A model generated the notes under the pieces. The model ran no database searches. It had not been told where the DNA came from and was given only the letters and a program-made list of their open reading frames with translations. Position numbers and translations under genes: made by a program. A stretch of 64,000 bases of DNA from Halalkalibacter oceani (GTDB lineage Bacteria; Bacillota; Bacilli; Bacillales; Bacillaceae_D): positions 62,001 to 126,000 of the forward strand of contig NZ_JAMBOS010000002.1 in NCBI RefSeq assembly GCF_023715705.1, in the 5' to 3' direction. Below, piece by piece: positions 60,944 through 64,000 of the stretch; the stretch's first letter is position 1, and every line of letters starts with the position of its first letter.

Positions 60944-60992
60944 GACTTGCCCCGAAAAGGTAATAATATTGACCTTCAGGACAAGTCCTTTA
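60944..60992 (+). terminator. Second hairpin after ackA (constant-apex family, copy 12)
   Basis: GGACTTGCCCCGAAAAGGT (60944-60962) pairs imperfectly with ACCTTCAGGACAAGTCC (60973-60989); the lower stem resembles that of copy 8 (ACTTGTCC). The tail TTTAC is weak. Confidence 0.5.
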
Positions 60993-61017
60993 CTTTGTTA
61001 AGGAGGGAGCGATAGAA

Positions 61018-61116
61018 TGAGAGTGAGTAAGGTGTATGCAGGGTATAGAATGGAAACGAGAAGAATAATGGCAAGGAGGCAGTGCTGGTATGTCGGCTTT
61101 TTTGGATATGAATGAA
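61018..61116 (+). CDS. Possible 32-codon upstream frame overlapping the YhaM-type gene
   Basis: AAGGAGG (61001-61007) is followed at 11 bases by an ATG that opens a 32-codon frame (start MRVSKVYAGYRME, end YVGFFGYE). It runs 27 bases into the next gene in another frame. The peptide is very basic and I do not recognise it. It could couple translation to the nuclease gene or be chance. Confidence 0.2.
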
Positions 61117-62043
61117 GGGGAGTTGATTTCGGGTTTTTTTCTGGTGCGCGAACGCGAAATAAAGCAAGCCTCGAACGGCAGTGAGTACGCCAATTTTATT
61201 CTTGAACGCAACCTTGAACTGATTCCAGCCCGGCTGTGGGATGTAACTGCTGAACAAAGAAATCAGCTGCAGCGTAAAGCGGTTGTAAAGCTGGAAGGGA
61301 CGATCACGAGCTATAAAGGACAAAAACAGGTGAACATCCGCCGTGTCCGCCTGGCGACCGAAGATGATGGCGTCAATGTTTCCGAGTTGATATCCCGCAA
61401 AGGGGTTTTGCGCGAAGAGCTTTGGCATGATTTGAGAATGATGATGGAAGATATTCATTCAGAAGTACTGAGCGCGATCGTCAAGCAGTTATACAGCCAG
61501 AAAACGATCCGTGAGCGAATGACGACGATCCCCGCTTCAAAGGCCTATTATCATTATTATGCAGGATTGCTCGACCATATTGTTCAGGTGACGCAAAGTG
61601 CTTATCAGCTCCTGCCGCTTTATCCGTTTGTCAATCGCGACATTGTCCTCACTGCCTGCCTGCTGCATGATATCGGTAAGACTGAGGTTTTCACCGAAGT
61701 GGTGGCGCCTGAATATTCAACAGAGGGAGAAATGCTTGGACATCTTGCGCTAGGGCTGGAATTGATCTCCGAGGCGGCACGGGAGGCAGGAATCTCGGTG
61801 AAGGATCCCGAACTGTTAGCATTAAAGCATTGTATCGCCAGTCAAATGGGGGAGGTTGATGACGGCTATGGAAGTACGGTTTCTCCAAAGACGGCAGAGG
61901 CTCTCTTTTTTCATTATATTAAACAGTTGAATACGAAGCTGCACGCCTTTGAAATGATCGCTGAAAATGCGCGTGAGCCATGGACATATTCATCACTTTT
62001 TAAACGGAAAATGTATACGGAGCAAAGGAACAAGGGGGAATAG
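61090..62043 (+). CDS. yhaM: 3'-5' exoribonuclease YhaM-like (OB-HD protein)
   Basis: A 317-residue protein, the length of YhaM (314). An N-terminal OB-fold nucleic-acid-binding domain (FFLVREREIKQASNGSEYANFIL, KLEGTITSYKGQKQVNIRRVR) is followed by an HD hydrolase domain: YYAGLLDHIVQVT, the HD pair in CLLHDIGKTEVF, and LGHLALGLELI, LALKHCIAS. YhaM shortens RNA and DNA 3' ends in the cytoplasm. AAGGAGG (61073-61079) lies ten bases before the ATG. The location after ackA differs from the B. subtilis position of yhaM, so it may be a paralogue. Confidence 0.82.
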   Translation: MSAFLDMNEGELISGFFLVREREIKQASNGSEYANFILERNLELIPARLWDVTAEQRNQLQRKAVVKLEGTITSYKGQKQVNIRRVRLATEDDGVNVSELISRKGVLREELWHDLRMMMEDIHSEVLSAIVKQLYSQKTIRERMTTIPASKAYYHYYAGLLDHIVQVTQSAYQLLPLYPFVNRDIVLTACLLHDIGKTEVFTEVVAPEYSTEGEMLGHLALGLELISEAAREAGISVKDPELLALKHCIASQMGEVDDGYGSTVSPKTAEALFFHYIKQLNTKLHAFEMIAENAREPWTYSSLFKRKMYTEQRNKGE

Positions 62044-62046
62044 GAT

Positions 62047-62871
62047 ATGACGGACGGTCAACTCGAAATGCGCTGGCAGGAAATAAAGGACTGGGAAGAA
62101 ACGTATTTTAGCGCGGAAAGCTCTGATTTCGCAAAGTCTTATCATAAATGGACGGAGCTGCTTATTAATCAGCTCGGGGAAAAGCGCAAGCAAAAATGGC
62201 TCACCAAAGTTGATGACTGTCTCTTTCATCTTCAAGCATGGAGTCAGCATAGTCGTTCCCATGAAGAAAACCGGCGCCGGATTATTCAGTATGCGCGAAT
62301 ATTTGACGCCACTGTCTCGTCGATTGCCGATTTGCAACAGCTTTCGTTGGAGCAGCTCGATTATTTGGCCGAGCAGTTGATGGCGAAGCAGCGGCTGCTT
62401 GCTTTGGGCCAGGGAGGGCTGACAGGAATGGGAGGAATCTTTCTCTTATCAGTGGATTTGCCGGCAATGGCGCTTATTCAACTGCGTTCCTTGCAACAGC
62501 TGGCTGAAGTGTATGGATTTGATAGCAGAAAGCCGGTCGAAATGGTGTATCTTTTAAAGCTGCTTTACGTGGCCACTCTACCGAAGTCGTACCAAAAGGC
62601 AGAATGGGACAAGCTCTTAACCGAGGTCGGAGAGCAGGCAGATGATGTTTTTTATCAGGGAGATGATTCGATTTTTCAGAAGAAATGGCTCGATCAATTG
62701 CTTGCGCAAGTCGCAAAAAGCTTTATGATCGCCATGTTAAGGAAAAAAACGGTGCAAGGCGTACCATTAGTAGGGATGGCCGTCGGGGCCGGCCTCAATT
62801 ACCGCTTCACTCAACAGGTCATTGAAGTTGGACAGCGCTTTTATCAGATCAGGAGACTGCTGCAGCAATAG
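62047..62871 (+). CDS. EcsC-family protein
   Basis: A 274-residue protein with EcsC-like features: WEETYFSAESSDFAKSYHKWTELL, the hydrophobic GQGGLTGMGGIFLLSVDLPAMALIQLRSLQQLAEVYGFD, and a glycine-rich end (VPLVGMAVGAGLNYRFTQQVIEVGQRFYQ). EcsC belongs to an ABC-exporter locus in B. subtilis, but no EcsA or EcsB is present here; free-standing members are common and have no known function. It begins three bases after the previous stop, so the two are cotranscribed. Confidence 0.82.
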   Translation: MTDGQLEMRWQEIKDWEETYFSAESSDFAKSYHKWTELLINQLGEKRKQKWLTKVDDCLFHLQAWSQHSRSHEENRRRIIQYARIFDATVSSIADLQQLSLEQLDYLAEQLMAKQRLLALGQGGLTGMGGIFLLSVDLPAMALIQLRSLQQLAEVYGFDSRKPVEMVYLLKLLYVATLPKSYQKAEWDKLLTEVGEQADDVFYQGDDSIFQKKWLDQLLAQVAKSFMIAMLRKKTVQGVPLVGMAVGAGLNYRFTQQVIEVGQRFYQIRRLLQQ

Positions 62872-62908
62872 AAGCGCGATTGTTCATCGCAAGATCGGGA
62901 GTCCCGCA

Positions 62909-63211
62909 CTACGCTGAGAGGGTGGGCGTCGTGCGGAAATAAATCCACAGATCATTAATGACGGAGGCAAGCTCGGCCATTTTAAGGTTTAAGGCACAAG
63001 AGCGTTCGAAGTCTTCTTCTTCCGAAAGCTCTGCATGAACGGCTTCGATCTGCTGTTCAAGCTCTTTTACTTTATCCGGGATTGTGCCTCTGATTTCCTC
63101 CCATTCGAGAAGGGTTCTTTCCTGAACAAAGGGGTCAATCTCCTCCCACCGGCATGACAGCACGGGCAGTGGAATGCCGAGCCGGGAGTCATAGCGAAAT
63201 GTGATGCTCAT
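62909..63211 (-). CDS. Small conserved Bacillaceae protein, function unknown
   Basis: A 100-residue soluble, acidic protein that begins MSITFRYDSRLGIPLPVLSC and has WEEIRGTIPDKVKELEQQIEA and NDLWIYFRTT. I remember near-identical short proteins from other Bacillaceae, always uncharacterised. A helical middle section with heptad character suggests a small coiled coil. AGGTGAAT lies before the ATG on the minus strand. It is convergent with the EcsC-family gene and divergent from argG. Confidence 0.75.
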   Translation of the reverse strand: MSITFRYDSRLGIPLPVLSCRWEEIDPFVQERTLLEWEEIRGTIPDKVKELEQQIEAVHAELSEEEDFERSCALNLKMAELASVINDLWIYFRTTPTLSA

Positions 63212-63316
63212 GTCTATTCACCTCATCTGTTACAGCTATCGATTTCTATACCGTTGATCATAACGGACATTTGTTAAAATGAAAACAAAAACATAAAAAA
63301 TAGATGAATAAAACAC

Positions 63317-63345
63317 TTGCCAAAATCGATAAGCCCTGTTAAAGT
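63317..63345 (+). promoter_or_regulatory. argG: Sigma-A promoter of argG
   Basis: TTGCCA (63317-63322), 17 bases, TAAAGT (63340-63345). About 125 bases of leader follow. Confidence 0.6.
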
Positions 63346-63459
63346 AATGAATATTAATAAGAAATGTGTTAGGTTTTATGCAGTCATAAAAAATTTAAGA
63401 TTGCTCTTTTTTTTCACAGAAATGTATAAAAATAATATTATGGGTATTATTATTCATTG
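63345..63459 (+). promoter_or_regulatory. argG: Possible arginine repressor (AhrC/ArgR) boxes of argG
   Basis: AT-rich half-palindromes of ARG-box type occur at the start site (TAATGAATATTAATAAG, 63345-63361) and in the leader near the gene (TGTATAAAAATAATATTA, 63423-63440, and TATTATTATTCATT, 63444-63457). They fit the loose TGAATWWWWATTCA pattern; regulation of argG by AhrC is known in Bacillus. Confidence 0.4.
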
Positions 63460-63471
63460 GAGGAATGTAAA

Positions 63472-64000
63472 ATGAAGGAGAAGGTTGTACTAGCATATTC
63501 AGGTGGATTAGATACTTCAGTCGCTATTAAGTGGTTATCAGATAAAGGGTATGATGTGATTGCGGTCGGTCTGGATGTCGGCGAGGGAAAGGATCTTGAC
63601 TTCGTTAAGCAGAAGGCGCTTGATGTCGGTGCAATTGAATCCTACTCAATCGATGCGAAAAAGGAATTTGCCGAGGAGTTTGTTTTACCTGCCCTTCAGG
63701 CACACACTTTGTATGAAGAAAAGTATCCGCTCGTATCTGCGTTGTCACGTCCGTTAATTTCAAAGAAGCTTGTTGAAATCGCAGAGCAGACAGGGGCTTC
63801 AGCCGTTGCGCACGGATGTACGGGAAAAGGAAATGACCAGGTGCGCTTCGAGGTGTCTATTCAGGCGCTGAATCCTCATTTAAAAGTGCTGGCGCCGGTA
63901 CGTGAATGGGCATGGTCCCGTGACGAAGAGATTGAATATGCGAAAAAGAATAATATTCCAATTCCGATTGATTTGGATAATCCTTATTCAGTTGACCAAA
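63472..64000 (+). CDS. argG: Argininosuccinate synthase, 3'-truncated by the window
   Basis: The first 176 codons are visible and the frame is open at the window end. It begins [20 protein letters not shown], the PP-loop that adenylates citrulline, then [34 protein letters not shown] and [18 protein letters not shown], all diagnostic for ArgG. It joins citrulline and aspartate in arginine synthesis. TTGGAGGAATG supplies the ribosome binding site. A position just beyond ackA agrees with B. subtilis, where argH follows; the rest lies outside the window. Confidence 0.96.
   Translation, partial: MKEKVVLAYSGGLDTSVAIKWLSDKGYDVIAVGLDVGEGKDLDFVKQKALDVGAIESYSIDAKKEFAEEFVLPALQAHTLYEEKYPLVSALSRPLISKKLVEIAEQTGASAVAHGCTGKGNDQVRFEVSIQALNPHLKVLAPVREWAWSRDEEIEYAKKNNIPIPIDLDNPYSVDQ

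Noticed and set aside
60976-61458. 160-codon minus-strand frame across the start of the YhaM-type gene
   Set aside because: It covers the ribosome binding sites and OB domain of a clear plus-strand gene; an antisense shadow.

Overview
The window comes from a spore-forming, low-to-medium G+C member of the Bacillaceae (Bacillus sensu lato). An alpha/beta-type SASP behind a textbook sigma-G promoter, a GerW/YtfJ-like protein and RefZ show that it sporulates. Most of the window follows the gene order I know from the Bacillus subtilis ytpQ-to-argG chromosomal arc: ytpQ-ytpR-sftA-murC ... ytxG-ytxH-aroA-ccpA-motPS-acuCBA/acsA-tyrS-rpsD-dgcP-refZ-hisJ-ezrA-iscS/nifZ-thiI-sspA-sppA-yteJ-ytfI-ytfJ-tpx-ytxK-ackA-argG. 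The sodium-type stator MotPS and a TRAP transporter, both usually sodium driven, fit a marine, saline or alkaline relative, but the species cannot be named from the sequence alone. No rRNA, tRNA, CRISPR array, insertion sequence, phage gene or integrase was seen.

Layout. 1-6.9 kb: ytpQ (cut by the window edge), ytpR, the DNA translocase sftA, a nicotinate phosphoribosyltransferase-like gene and murC. 6.9-21.5 kb: an accessory catabolic cassette of 14 genes, set between murC and the ampS/ytxGH genes. It encodes two LacI-type repressors, a histidinol-dehydrogenase-family enzyme most like sulfopropanediol dehydrogenase HpsN, a thiolase, three short-chain dehydrogenases, a complete TRAP transporter (DctP, DctQ, DctM), two 3-hydroxyacyl-CoA dehydrogenases of different types, a crotonase of the MenB/BadI subgroup and a two-domain CoA-transferase. 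21.5-35 kb: ampS, ytxGH, a large FtsA-like protein with a repeat-bearing tail, aroA, ccpA, motPS, acuCBA and acsA. 35-50 kb: a 22-residue membrane peptide behind a sigma-B-like promoter, a class A PBP, a tyrosine T-box with a TyrZ-type synthetase, a TetR/MFS pair, a cupin, rpsD with its leader, a GAF-GGDEF diguanylate cyclase, refZ, hisJ and ezrA. 50-64 kb: cysteine desulfurase/thiI, sspA, an amidohydrolase, sppA, yteJ, ytfI, ytfJ, tpx, ytxK, ackA, a YhaM-type nuclease, an EcsC-family protein, a small conserved protein and the start of argG.

How the cassette may work (inference). TRAP uptake suggests an organic acid. The CoA-transferase would activate it at the expense of acetyl-CoA. Six NAD(P)-dependent dehydrogenases would oxidise hydroxyl groups, the HpsN-like one by a four-electron alcohol-to-acid step. 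The MenB/BadI-type crotonase could open a beta-keto ring by hydrolysis, and the thiolase would release acetyl-CoA. There is no acyl-CoA dehydrogenase and no acyl-CoA ligase, which points to a substrate that already carries several oxygens. Two regulatory units are visible: an HpsN-like promoter with a CcpA cre-like site in its spacer and a LacI-type palindrome downstream, and repeated CTAAACGTTTAG operators before both the thiolase gene and the second lacI gene. I know of no described pathway with this gene set, so it is the best candidate here for an undescribed system.

A second window-wide theme is a family of about a dozen gene-end hairpins. They share a near-constant apex (CAAAAGG ... CCTTTTG), while the lower stem differs from copy to copy but stays paired.
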